Shown: in pieces, positions 1-5,991 of the stretch
Layout of the letters: the number at the start of each line of letters is the position of its first letter
How positions within the stretch are numbered: the first letter of the stretch is position 1
Assembly (NCBI GenBank): GCA_038234815.1
Contig: JBBQSU010000159.1
Coordinates: 1-7,557 of the forward strand
DNA from: JBBQSU01 sp038234815
GTDB taxonomy: Bacteria > Planctomycetota > Phycisphaerae > Tepidisphaerales > Tepidisphaeraceae
Reading direction: 5' to 3'
DNA length: 7,557 nt
Program-made: the position numbers and the translations under genes
Notes under the pieces: generated by a model
The model's database searches: none
What the model saw: only the letters and a program-made list of their open reading frames with translations
What the model was told of the DNA's origin: nothing

Positions 1-1
1 C

Positions 2-394
2 GTGATTTCCGACCGCGTTGGCGGTCTCACGACCGTGCTAATCGGATCGGCTTGGCAGGCCGCATCGATGTCGGGCTTTTTGTTCACCCAAAATGAAGCC
101 GGCCTGTTCACGGTGGCCGCCGCTTTCGGGCTCGGCTTTTCCGGCATCATCCCGGCCTATGTGCTGGCCGTGCGCGAACTGTTTCCGGCGTCAGAGGCCT
201 CTTGGCGCATCCCGACGCTGTTGCTGTTCAGCGGGTTCGGCATGGCCGCCGGCGGCTGGGTAGCCGGTCTGCTCTACGATCACTTCGGCTACTATGCTCC
301 CGCCTTTGCGGTCGGCGTCGGCGCCAATATTCTCAATCTACTGGTGATCGGTGCGCTGGTCGTCCGGCAGCGCTATCATGCTGCCTATGCTTAA
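2..394 (+). CDS. MFS transporter, C-terminal part (5' end outside window)
   Basis: This is the last 130 residues of a Major Facilitator Superfamily permease, which moves small solutes across the inner membrane by proton or solute coupling. The first visible residues, ISDRVGG, match the conserved cytoplasmic loop between helices 8 and 9 of the family (GxxxDRxGG). About four hydrophobic segments follow, at residues 8-27, 33-58, 69-90 and 97-120, ending in a short basic tail. This fits helices 9-12 of a protein of about 400-430 residues. The reading frame is open to the left edge, so the GTG at position 2 is not the start. The stop is TAA at 392-394. The style resembles organic-acid MFS carriers of the oxalate/formate or monocarboxylate type, but substrate cannot be read from this fragment. 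The racemase-like gene downstream suggests, by inference only, an organic acid. Confidence 0.88.
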   Translation: MISDRVGGLTTVLIGSAWQAASMSGFLFTQNEAGLFTVAAAFGLGFSGIIPAYVLAVRELFPASEASWRIPTLLLFSGFGMAAGGWVAGLLYDHFGYYAPAFAVGVGANILNLLVIGALVVRQRYHAAYA

Positions 395-651
395 ACACTT
401 GTTATTCGGCGGGCAATTTTGGTTCTGACTCAAAAAATCCAGCGAATGCCGGCGGCGCAACACGCCATAACATCATCTGTCAGGGCAGCATGCCGCCTGT
501 AGGTTAAAATGGTTGGTGTTGCCGGGCCGTGATCGGTTCGGACTGTGGCCGGGACATTGCAATTCCGCGAGGCACTGTGATCTCGTCAAGGGCCGACGTA
601 CTCTTGGGGCTATAGGTAAGGTATCGGAGCCGATGACTGGGGATATGGGGC
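395..651. other. Intergenic gap before the racemase-like gene
   Basis: This 257-base gap holds no supported gene. I see no clear rho-independent terminator after the transporter, and no strong -35/-10 pair. A weak purine-rich stretch, GGGG at 647-650, lies directly before the ATG at 652, too close for an ideal ribosome binding site. The eight bases CTGACTCA at 425-432 recur at 3161-3168 inside the decayed region, but the match is too short to call a repeat. Confidence 0.4.
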
Positions 652-1449
652 ATGCGCCACAAAGATAATTGGGGATCGCAGGCCCGGATTGGACTGTTTA
701 TCGTCGGCAACGAAGCTGTTCCGGAGGCTGAGTGGTGGGCCATGGTCCCTCCGAACGTATCGTTGCACGCAGCCCGTGTGACAGGACGTGCTCCCTGGGC
801 ACGATTGGACGGCGAGCGCAACAACGTCGAATTCGTAGAGGATCTTATCCGAGGGAGCCGGCAGTTTGCGGCGATGCGGCTTTCAGTCGCCGTCATTGCG
901 CATAGCTCGAGCAGTATTGTGGGGGGCGATGGATGGGACGAGGCCGTAGTTGCATCCCTCTCAGACATGTTCGGTTCGTTCGGTTCGAATGCAATCGTCA
1001 CCACCAACGGCTTGGACAGTATCGCTGCGCTCCGTAGTGCGGGGATCCGGCGCCCATTCCTGATCGCTCCGCCCTGGTTCAACGACGCGACGTTGGCCGC
1101 ATGCATTCCCTACTATCGGAACAGGGGGTTCGACCCAGCTGGCGTACTCAGATACAATGCGGGCGGCAAGTGGCAGGATGTTCCACCCGCAGAGATGTAC
1201 CAGAAGGGCATGGGCTTCGAGCAGGAGATCGAGCCTCTCTACGATCAGATCAGCATGAAGTGTCCAGATCATGCAGATGGCGTACTGATCACGGGCACGG
1301 GCTTTCGTTGTGTCGCTATCTTGGCGGCACTTGAACAGGCTATCCAGCGGCCGGTACTCTCCGCGAACCAGGCGAGCCTTTGGCATTGCTTGCGTTTGGC
1401 CGGCGTCGCCACACAGATTTCTGGTTATGGAAGCTTGTTGCGCCTATGA
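652..1449 (+). CDS. Asp/Glu racemase / maleate isomerase / arylmalonate decarboxylase superfamily protein
   Basis: A complete 265-residue protein, close to the usual 240-270 of this cytosolic superfamily, whose members racemise, isomerise or decarboxylate small dicarboxylates. Family landmarks appear in order: strand and loop RIGLFIVGN (12-20), MVPPNVSLHAARV (31-43), HSSSSIVGG (84-92), the YYRNRGFDP stretch (154-162), GTGFRC (215-220) and SANQASLWHCLRLAG (237-251), the last very typical of maleate isomerases and arylmalonate decarboxylases. Two catalytic Cys are expected in many members: the first in an ACTS-like motif, the second in an SCT-like motif. Here those positions read AHSS and TGTG, so neither Cys is at the usual place, although Cys220 lies four residues after the second site. 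It may form a distinct subfamily with other chemistry. Start at 652 is the first ATG of this frame after the gap; no strong Shine-Dalgarno is seen. Its stop overlaps ATG at 1446 (ATGA). Exact reaction unknown. Confidence 0.85.
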   Translation: MRHKDNWGSQARIGLFIVGNEAVPEAEWWAMVPPNVSLHAARVTGRAPWARLDGERNNVEFVEDLIRGSRQFAAMRLSVAVIAHSSSSIVGGDGWDEAVVASLSDMFGSFGSNAIVTTNGLDSIAALRSAGIRRPFLIAPPWFNDATLAACIPYYRNRGFDPAGVLRYNAGGKWQDVPPAEMYQKGMGFEQEIEPLYDQISMKCPDHADGVLITGTGFRCVAILAALEQAIQRPVLSANQASLWHCLRLAGVATQISGYGSLLRL

Positions 1450-1644
1450 CCTCACGCAGTTCGGAGACGCTGGCACAAAGACCCCGTTGCGACGTTTCTT
1501 CTGGTTCTCGTAATCGGCATCGTGTCCGGCGTTCTCTTCGACCGGCTCGCAGGATCTTCCCGGCTTGTCCGCCAGTTCTTCCGGATCGGCGCGCGGAATT
1601 GCGACCAATGCCCCTGTCTGGACTGGCGTACGGGACCTATCTGA
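1446..1644 (+). pseudogene. Possible frameshifted small membrane-anchored ORF
   Basis: An ATG at 1446 overlaps the stop of the racemase-like gene as ATGA, the usual sign of a translationally coupled gene. The frame begins MTSRSSETLAQRP and then loses sense. One frame over, from about 1486, a good membrane helix is read: VATFLLVLVIGIVSGVLFDRL, seen here at 1486-1548, followed by basic residues and a TGA at 1642-1644. Joining the two by a single-base shift near 1480 gives a short cytoplasmic N-terminus plus one transmembrane anchor. Further pieces in other frames (to about 1690) could continue it. No family was recognised. The alternative is chance reading frames in non-coding DNA. Confidence 0.35.
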
Positions 1645-1825
1645 CCGACGGGCGCAATATCGCTCGCCGGCGGTGCCGCCTGCGGATCGCCAACCCTGAC
1701 GACGGTGAATAAATGCACGGTTCCAATCCTGGCGATCGCAATCCTTTCGCTTCCCACAGCGCTCACTAGGGTACGTTCTCGGGGCAATGGGGCGGTCACG
1801 ACGTTGCTGCCGAGCCACATATGCA
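1645..1825. other. Spacer of unclear content before the molybdoenzyme pseudogene
   Basis: There is no complete gene here. A hydrophobic stretch, CTVPILAIAILSLPTALT, is read in plus frame 1 around 1711-1764 without a good start or continuation. The minus-strand frame open from 1841 to 1452 has no recognisable domain and is arginine-rich, as expected of a shadow frame. The missing first 40-50 residues of the molybdoenzyme may once have been encoded here, because a WG-like codon pair occurs near 1787, but I cannot align it. Confidence 0.3.
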
Positions 1826-2680
1826 TCAGATCCCGCGCCATCGCCGATCCTAGGTAATTTCAGAGGCGCGTTGCGGAACAAAGCGCGCATCCGAAAGCCG
1901 ATGATTCGTCGCAGTTGGCTCGACAACGGGCCCGGCCCGCAGCGGCGCGAGATCGGCGACGCCTTTGTCGAGGTGGAATGGGATAGGGCACTTGATCTGC
2001 TGGCGGCGGAACTGGGCCGGGTGGGCCGCGACTTCGGCGCACGGGCGATCAATGGAGGATCCTAGGGCTGGTCGAGCGCCGGGGCGCCTCCACCATGCGC
2101 AGAGTCAGATCCATCGCTTTCTCAATGCGGCGTGCGGTGGCTACGTCCGTACGGTCAACAGCTAAAGCGCCGGCGCGTCGTCGGTGATCTTGCCGCACGT
2201 GTTGGGCCCGTTCGAGAACCTGTCGCGACGTAACGTCACCTGGGATCAGGTTCGCACCCATACCGACGTCGTGCTGGCCTTTGGCGGCATGGCGATCAAG
2301 AACTCGATGGTCGCCAGCGGCGTCGTCAGCCAGCATGTCGAGCCCGGCGCCATGCGCGAGGCGGCCAAACGGGGCACGCGATTCATTTCAATCAGTCCGT
2401 TGCGGGATGATTTTCCGCCCGATGCCGATGCGCGCTGGCTTCCGATCCGGCCCGGCACCGATGTCGCCGTCATGCTGGCGATAGCGCATACGTTGCTCGC
2501 GGAGGGATTGCACGACCGGGCGTTTCTTCGTCGCTACACGACGGGCTTTGATATTTTCGCGCGTTATCTGCGCGGCGAGGACGAGGCCAGCCCAAGCATG
2601 CCGAATGGGCCGCGGCGCTCTCCGGATTGGATGCCGATACCATCCGCGATGTCGCACGCGCGCTGGTGGGCTCTGCCTGA
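1826..2680 (+). pseudogene. Molybdopterin oxidoreductase pseudogene (BisC/TorA/DMSO reductase family), truncated and multiply broken
   Basis: Remnant of a molybdopterin-guanine-dinucleotide oxidoreductase of the S/N-oxide reductase group. Matching pieces in order: SDPAPSPILGNF and RIRKPMIRRSWLDNGPGP, then VEVEWDRALDLLAAEL and INGGS in frame 2; GRLHHAQSQIHRFLN, GGYVRTVNS and VILPHVLGPFENLSRRNVTW, plus ISPLRDDFPPDADARWLPIR and GTDVAVMLAIAHTLL in frame 0; finally KHAEWAAALSGLDADTIRDV in frame 2 to 2680. Lesions: TAG at 2063-2065 where family members have Tyr; an extra G in the GGGG run at 2081-2084; TAA at 2163-2165, also at a Tyr, just before the Ser (2166-2168) equivalent to the molybdenum-ligand Ser of DMSO reductase; a one-base loss near 2580-2586. 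Only about 285 of roughly 750 residues remain. The first 40-50 residues and the whole C-terminal half, including the cofactor-binding C-terminal domain, are absent. Homology stops at 2680. It cannot make an active enzyme. Confidence 0.9.
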
Positions 2681-2683
2681 TCG

Positions 2684-2918
2684 TCAGGTCTTCCTCAAGA
2701 TTGAGATGCGCAAATGGAACTTCCTCGCGGTAAGGAATGCCAACAGATTGATACTTGAAGTTCCCAGCATTTCCGACAGATCATGCGCTGAGAGGTGTCC
2801 CCGCCCGAGTTTCGGTAATTCGAGTGGCCACCAAAAGCGCGTTTGCGGCGTTCAAAATTTCAATCTGTCTATCCGGGCGAGCAAGACGGTAACCGCGGGC
2901 CTCCAATTCTTTGCCTGC
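2684..2918 (-). pseudogene. Frameshifted reverse-strand ORF of unknown family
   Basis: On the minus strand, two adjacent frames give one continuous, protein-like reading. The first (2918 to 2784) reads ELEARGYRLARPDRQIEILN, then AANALLVATRITETRAGTPL and SA before a TGA. The second picks up at 2785 with HDLSEMLGTSSINLLAFL and TARKFHLRISILRKT, ending in TGA at 2684-2686. A single-base deletion near 2783-2789 would explain the break. A stop (TGA at 2919-2921) also closes the frame upstream, so the N-terminus is lost or out of frame; a possible continuation, SASGDLAQQSTNVSRQ, lies in another frame around 2915-2960. The composition (helical, Leu/Ala/Arg-rich) and the LSAHDLSEMLGTSSINLLAFL segment suggest a helix-turn-helix, but I do not recognise the family. 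Its stop lies only four bases from the end of molybdoenzyme homology on the other strand. Confidence 0.5.
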
Positions 2919-3033
2919 TCACATTCGTTGACTGCTGCGCGAGGTCCCCGCTCGCACTTCCATAAAACGAGATTCCGGTTGAAAAAGACGCCGCTGGCGG
3001 CTCGCGCCGGGTTCGGCGGCATAACCGGCTTAA

Positions 3034-3129
3034 CGCCAAGACGCCGTTTGCGAGCGGCTTGTCGAGAAGATTGCCGATGGTGTGAAGGGGCGTGGGGTCT
3101 CGACGCCGATCGGCACGATAAGCCTATGA
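3034..3129 (+). pseudogene. Possible 3' tail of an unidentified gene
   Basis: After a TAA at 3031-3033, 31 codons read CERLVEKIADGVKG and RGVSTPIGTISL before TGA at 3127-3129. The stretch looks protein-like, and its last part corresponds codon for codon to a minus-strand reading in the facing repeat arm (RRGVPAPIGTITF, stop at 3396-3398). The two may be remnants of the same gene end in opposite orientation. No family was recognised, and no start codon is available. Confidence 0.3.
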
Positions 3130-3133
3130 TTCG
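3089..3133 (+). repeat. Inverted repeat, left arm (45 bases)
   Basis: The reverse complement of these 45 bases matches 3392-3436 at 38 positions without gaps. The shared core is TTATCGTGCCGATCGGCG followed by GACCCC. It contains the perfect palindrome GCCGATCGGC at 3105-3114. Similarity seems to fade outward toward 3150. The arms are about 258 bases apart. Confidence 0.75.
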
Positions 3134-3391
3134 TTTGGTACTGACGGGTCATGTTCGGCTCTGACTCAGATTTGATGATAGTGGCCCGCGCGAACCAAGC
3201 GGACCGCCTTGAAATGAATCTCGTTTTTTTTCGATTGGAGCGACCCTTTCTCAGCGTGCGACGTCGGAAGGCGACAACAGCTATGCTATCGGACGCTATG
3301 CCATTGGATCGACTCATTGATTTGATTTGCGGCGCGATGATATGTCATCAAGATTGCGTCAGCGCCGAAGGGTGACCCCTCTCACCTCAAC
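3134..3391. other. Sequence between the inverted repeat arms, no recognised gene
   Basis: A plus-strand frame (3151-3375) and a minus-strand frame (3317-3030) are open here, but neither resembles a known protein or has a ribosome binding site. There is a run of eight T at 3224-3231. The bases GAATCTCGTTTT at 3216-3227 are nearly the reverse complement of AAAACGAGATTC at 2963-2974. With the flanking arms this could be the relic of a small mobile element, but I see no transposase or target-site duplication. Confidence 0.35.
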
Positions 3392-3436
3392 GGAATCAAA
3401 AGGTTATCGTGCCGATCGGCGCCGGGACCCCGCGCC
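3392..3436 (-). repeat. Inverted repeat, right arm (45 bases)
   Basis: This is the partner of 3089-3133 in the opposite orientation, with 38 of 45 positions matching. The palindrome GCCGATCGGC is at 3411-3420. On the minus strand it reads RRGVPAPIGTITF and stops (TGA, 3398-3396) at the position equivalent to the stop in the other arm. Confidence 0.75.
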
Positions 3437-3724
3437 GAATAACAGCAGGAAGGTTTGGTGCCCCCCACGCATGGGACCCGCTCCATGGGGCTACGCAGTC
3501 GGCCTGCCGGTGGGCTTGTAGGACGGCAGCTTGGGACGTGGATGGCCGCCGGTTCGATCGCCAATAATATGAGTTTTATGACATGTTTTAGGCTATCCAT
3601 TGGGGTCGGGATCAGGCCGACGAGCATGTCGCCAAAGACTTCCAAAGCGAACCGAGTGCGGCTCATGGGCGCTCCGCGTCGAGATTGCGATCAAGCAGAA
3701 GCGTCACCTCGACCTGGTCGGTCG
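3437..3724. other. Non-coding or decayed sequence
   Basis: I see no convincing gene. On the minus strand, short frames joined by ATGA-type overlaps begin near 3760 and 3666 (for example MSRTRFALEVFGDMLVGLIP), but they change character after about 35 residues into arginine- and proline-rich text typical of non-coding GC-rich DNA. The stretch 3560-3600 is markedly AT-richer than its surroundings. Confidence 0.35.
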
Positions 3725-4050
3725 TCAGTCCCGTGGGCTTGATCGAGGTGCCGCTCGCCATGGCGCGATCCGGTGAAACAGGTCGAGCGGGATATTCGCC
3801 GCCTTAGCGGCGGCAATGAAGGTATCTGACTTGGCGGCAAGCGCGATGCTCATACCCCGGAGGCGGACCCCGTTGGGCTGGCGAGCATCGTGACGGTGAC
3901 GGCTGCATTGACGAGCGTGAGGATCGACTTGAGAATATTATTAGTAGCGGTTACGGAATTTAGACCCATTTTTTGGATATCTTCGGCCCCGCTCGTCGTC
4001 TGGTACGTCACTCCAATTTTTCGAGCAACCGATGCGCGGGTGCGGGACAA
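3725..4050 (-). pseudogene. Possible decayed 3-hydroxyisobutyrate dehydrogenase-like remnant
   Basis: Two minus-strand frames meet at an ATGA overlap (3850-3853). The upstream one (4050-3850) reads MGLNSVTATNNILKSILTLV and NAAVTVTML. This loosely recalls the start of the C-terminal domain of the 3-hydroxyisobutyrate / 6-phosphogluconate dehydrogenase family, where an NN pair and a long helix follow a glycine-containing segment. The downstream one (3853-3725) reads MSIALAAKSDTFIAAAKAAN and IPLDLFHRI, which recalls the later helix of the same domain, usually carrying A(A/E)xAxxPLPL. About 60 residues would be missing between them, and the Rossmann domain is absent. The resemblance is by eye and weak. 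Chance frames are possible. Confidence 0.28.
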
Positions 4051-4060
4051 GTGCCCTTCA

Positions 4061-4351
4061 ATGCTGCTGAATGATTTTGCGACTGACCTATTGGTGCAAG
4101 AATTTTATGGTCTGGACCTTAAAACACTGGCGGTAGACAGCGTTTCAATAACGAAGAGCGGCAAGATGCATCGTTGGACATGGGAGGATGGTTACGTTGT
4201 TGGACAAATGGCAGGTGAAAATATGCAGAAGGAAGTGACGCGAATATTTGGGTTAACGTATTTGGTGGCCGTCGAACCGAATGCTTCCGTCGCACTCAGA
4301 AAGCAGGTGATGCGGGGATTGAAAGTTACCGCCCGTCTATTGCAGGGCTAG
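4061..4351 (+). CDS. Hypothetical small protein, AT-richer than neighbours
   Basis: A 96-residue ORF from ATG 4061 to TAG 4349-4351. It is acidic to neutral with a mixed composition: FATDLLVQEFYGLDLKTLAV near the start, a tryptophan- and glycine-containing middle (MHRWTWEDGYVVGQMAGENM, about 36-55), and a basic C-terminus (RKQVMRGLKVTARLLQG). It has no signal peptide, no membrane helix and no motif I recognise. The frame stays open upstream to 3890, so a longer form is possible, but the sequence before 4061 runs antisense to the possible dehydrogenase remnant and looks less protein-like. A purine patch, GCGGGACAAG, lies about 10 bases before the ATG, a weak ribosome binding site. GC is 45% in 4081-4140 versus 62% in 6301-6360, which hints at separate origin. 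It could be a C-terminal fragment. Confidence 0.4.
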   Translation: MLLNDFATDLLVQEFYGLDLKTLAVDSVSITKSGKMHRWTWEDGYVVGQMAGENMQKEVTRIFGLTYLVAVEPNASVALRKQVMRGLKVTARLLQG

Positions 4352-4484
4352 GCAGTGTGGTCACTTTTCGCATCCAAGGTCAAAGCAACCCCCATCTCAT
4401 CTTGCAATATCGCCACAAAACAGGACAAGCACGTCATGGCCGAGCCGCGAATGCTGGAAGCGGTTGGAATATCCTGCGGGAGGG

Positions 4485-4991
4485 ATGGACGGGCGCGGAT
4501 TAAAAGTTATTGTGGGTGTATTGAATTGCGGGGCGTGCCGTGAGTTTTTAGATCACGATTTTGAAAGTCCTGGCGGGCCATCCGAGGGTCCTGCGTCTGT
4601 TAGCGAAATCACTCGCTATGTCAGCGTCCTGATTTCGAGTGGATCCGACTGGGGTGACCGGATACGATGCTTGGCCGCGCGCGCACCGGAGCTCGAGATT
4701 TTTGCCGAGGGATTTGTGCTGCGGGATGATAGCGGCTGGTGCATCACGGATCCGGGCCGGCGGTTCTTGGCTGCACTCGAAGCGCCGATACCCGCCCGCG
4801 CGGAAGAAACCGAGTTGTCGCCTGGACCCTCTGTGGTCGTGCCCGAGCCACTCAGCCAAGCGCCGCCAACGCTTCGACTTGTCGTACACAACACACTAGG
4901 TTCCCGGCCAACCGCGGTCGGGACGGCTCGCGGCAATCGGCTTAAGCCGTTCTCTGGAACGAGAAGGGATCCATTGAAGAGGGCCGCATAA
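4485..4991 (+). CDS. Hypothetical protein with winged-helix-like segment and proline-rich tail
   Basis: A 168-residue ORF. ATG 4485 is preferred over TTG 4464; GGGAGG lies just before it, unusually close. Residues 38-100 form the most protein-like part: SEITRYVSVLISSGSDWGDR, then LAARAPELEIFAEGFVLRDD and GWCITDPGRRFLAALEAP. The GW-x-IT-x-x-GRRFL pattern is like the recognition-helix/wing end of small winged-helix proteins. Residues 101-133 are rich in Pro, Glu and Ser and probably disordered, and the C-terminus is basic (TRRDPLKRAA). Two Cys sit close together at 15 and 18 (CGAC). The central segment looks like a small hypothetical protein seen in rhizobial accessory regions, but that is memory, not a search. 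It is convergent with the LysR gene, which ends 97 bases downstream on the other strand. Function unknown. Confidence 0.6.
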   Translation: MDGRGLKVIVGVLNCGACREFLDHDFESPGGPSEGPASVSEITRYVSVLISSGSDWGDRIRCLAARAPELEIFAEGFVLRDDSGWCITDPGRRFLAALEAPIPARAEETELSPGPSVVVPEPLSQAPPTLRLVVHNTLGSRPTAVGTARGNRLKPFSGTRRDPLKRAA

Positions 4992-5088
4992 ATCTTGTCA
5001 TGATCTGAGTCATTTGAAATCCCGGGTTTCACCTTAATGGTGTCCATGCGCAGGCCGGGCTATAATAAACTTCATTCAACGATTTCCA

Positions 5089-5991
5089 TTAACTCTTTCG
5101 CCCTTTCATCCTCTCCACAAGAAGATGCGCAACGCGAAGGCCCGACGGCGTGGCATTTCTGGTGGCAAGCTGAACCAGCGTCACCTGCGTCGCTTCCAGG
5201 CGTTTGTCGCGCAAAGGCACCGCGACCAGCGCGCCTGCGAGAAGCTCGGGCGTGGCCGAGTCGCGCGGCAGAAAAGTTCCGATACCGGTTTTCATGGCGA
5301 TGGTGCGGAGGAAAGCAATCGAGTTTGTCTCGCTGTAGAGATCGAGCTCGACATTGACCTTGGCGCAAGCGCGGTCAATTTCCTGACGGATGCCGAACGA
5401 TAGATCGGGCAGGATTACGCGCAGACCCGCGAGGTCTTTTATCGCGCAGTACTCCCTGGCGGCCATCGGATGATCGGGGGCGACCATGAGGCACAGCGAC
5501 TGACGCATGCGCGCCAGCTCGATCAGGTCGCGACGTGGCGCGCGGCCGAAAACGAGGCCGAGATCGGCCTCGTGCCGTCCGACCTTTTCGGCGACGCCGC
5601 TGGTGCCCGCCGTCGTGACCGTGATCGAGATGCCGGGATAATTTTTTGAAAGGTCGACGACGAAATCGGACACAAAGCTCGCGAGCAGGCCCTCAACGGT
5701 TGCAAGCTTCACGTGGCCGCGCTGCAGCGAGTCGAATTCCTCGACTTGGGCGCGAATTCGATCAAGCTTGTCCTGGCTCTCGACTGCATAACGATAGAGC
5801 AGGTGGCCGGCGCCGGTCAGGCTCATGCCCCGTGCGCCTCGCTCGAACAGCTTCGTCGAAAGCTCGTCCTCGAGCCCCTGCACCTGCCGGCTGATCGCGC
5901 TGGGCGCGATACGCAGCGATTCGGCCGCCCGCTTGATGGACCCGTGCAGCGTTACTTCACGAAAGTACCTGACAGCCGTTGATTCAATCAT
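5089..5991 (-). CDS. LysR-type transcriptional regulator
   Basis: A complete DNA-binding regulator of 300 residues, the normal length of the family. The N-terminal winged helix-turn-helix occupies residues 5-63: YFREVTLHGSIKRAAESLRI, then APSAISRQVQGLEDELSTKL and FERGARGMSLTGAG. A linker helix follows to about 88. The effector-binding domain starts near GHVKLATVEGLLASF (92-106) and carries typical LysR landmarks such as LCLMVAPDHPMA (166-177) and TGIGTFLPRD (235-244). The frame extends 38 codons upstream of ATG 5991, but the family's N-terminus begins two to five residues before the helix-turn-helix, so 5991 is chosen; an ATG eight codons earlier (MKGLRARN) is the alternative. The gene is divergent from the substrate-binding protein, so by the usual LysR logic it probably controls that operon and itself, responding to a transported compound or its metabolite. 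Stop is TAA at 5089-5091. Confidence 0.93.
   Translation of the reverse strand: MIESTAVRYFREVTLHGSIKRAAESLRIAPSAISRQVQGLEDELSTKLFERGARGMSLTGAGHLLYRYAVESQDKLDRIRAQVEEFDSLQRGHVKLATVEGLLASFVSDFVVDLSKNYPGISITVTTAGTSGVAEKVGRHEADLGLVFGRAPRRDLIELARMRQSLCLMVAPDHPMAAREYCAIKDLAGLRVILPDLSFGIRQEIDRACAKVNVELDLYSETNSIAFLRTIAMKTGIGTFLPRDSATPELLAGALVAVPLRDKRLEATQVTLVQLATRNATPSGLRVAHLLVERMKGRKS

Noticed and set aside
504..1106. Long minus-strand open frame (200 codons) opposite the racemase-like gene
   Set aside because: It is a shadow of the plus-strand gene with no domain; the plus-strand frame has clear family motifs.
1452..2052. Minus-strand frames of 129 and 202 codons over the spacer and molybdoenzyme start
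   Set aside because: They are arginine- and serine-rich with no motif, and lie antisense to recognisable oxidoreductase sequence.
2184..3164. 326-codon plus-strand frame taken as one gene
   Set aside because: Only its first part is oxidoreductase; after about 2585 the true family reading moves to another frame, and beyond 2680 it runs antisense to a different remnant.
4355..4543. Short plus-strand frame containing CGRDGRARIKSYCGC
   Set aside because: It overlaps the start of the hypothetical protein in another frame and has no ribosome binding site. It is too short to judge.
5015..5029. Near-palindrome GAAATCCCGGGTTTC between the convergent genes
   Set aside because: It has no loop and no T run, so it does not qualify as a terminator.
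5041..5066. TATAAT at 5061-5066 with TGTCCA upstream, promoter-like
   Set aside because: The spacing is only 14 bases, and the sequence points into the 3' end of the opposing LysR gene with no gene to serve.
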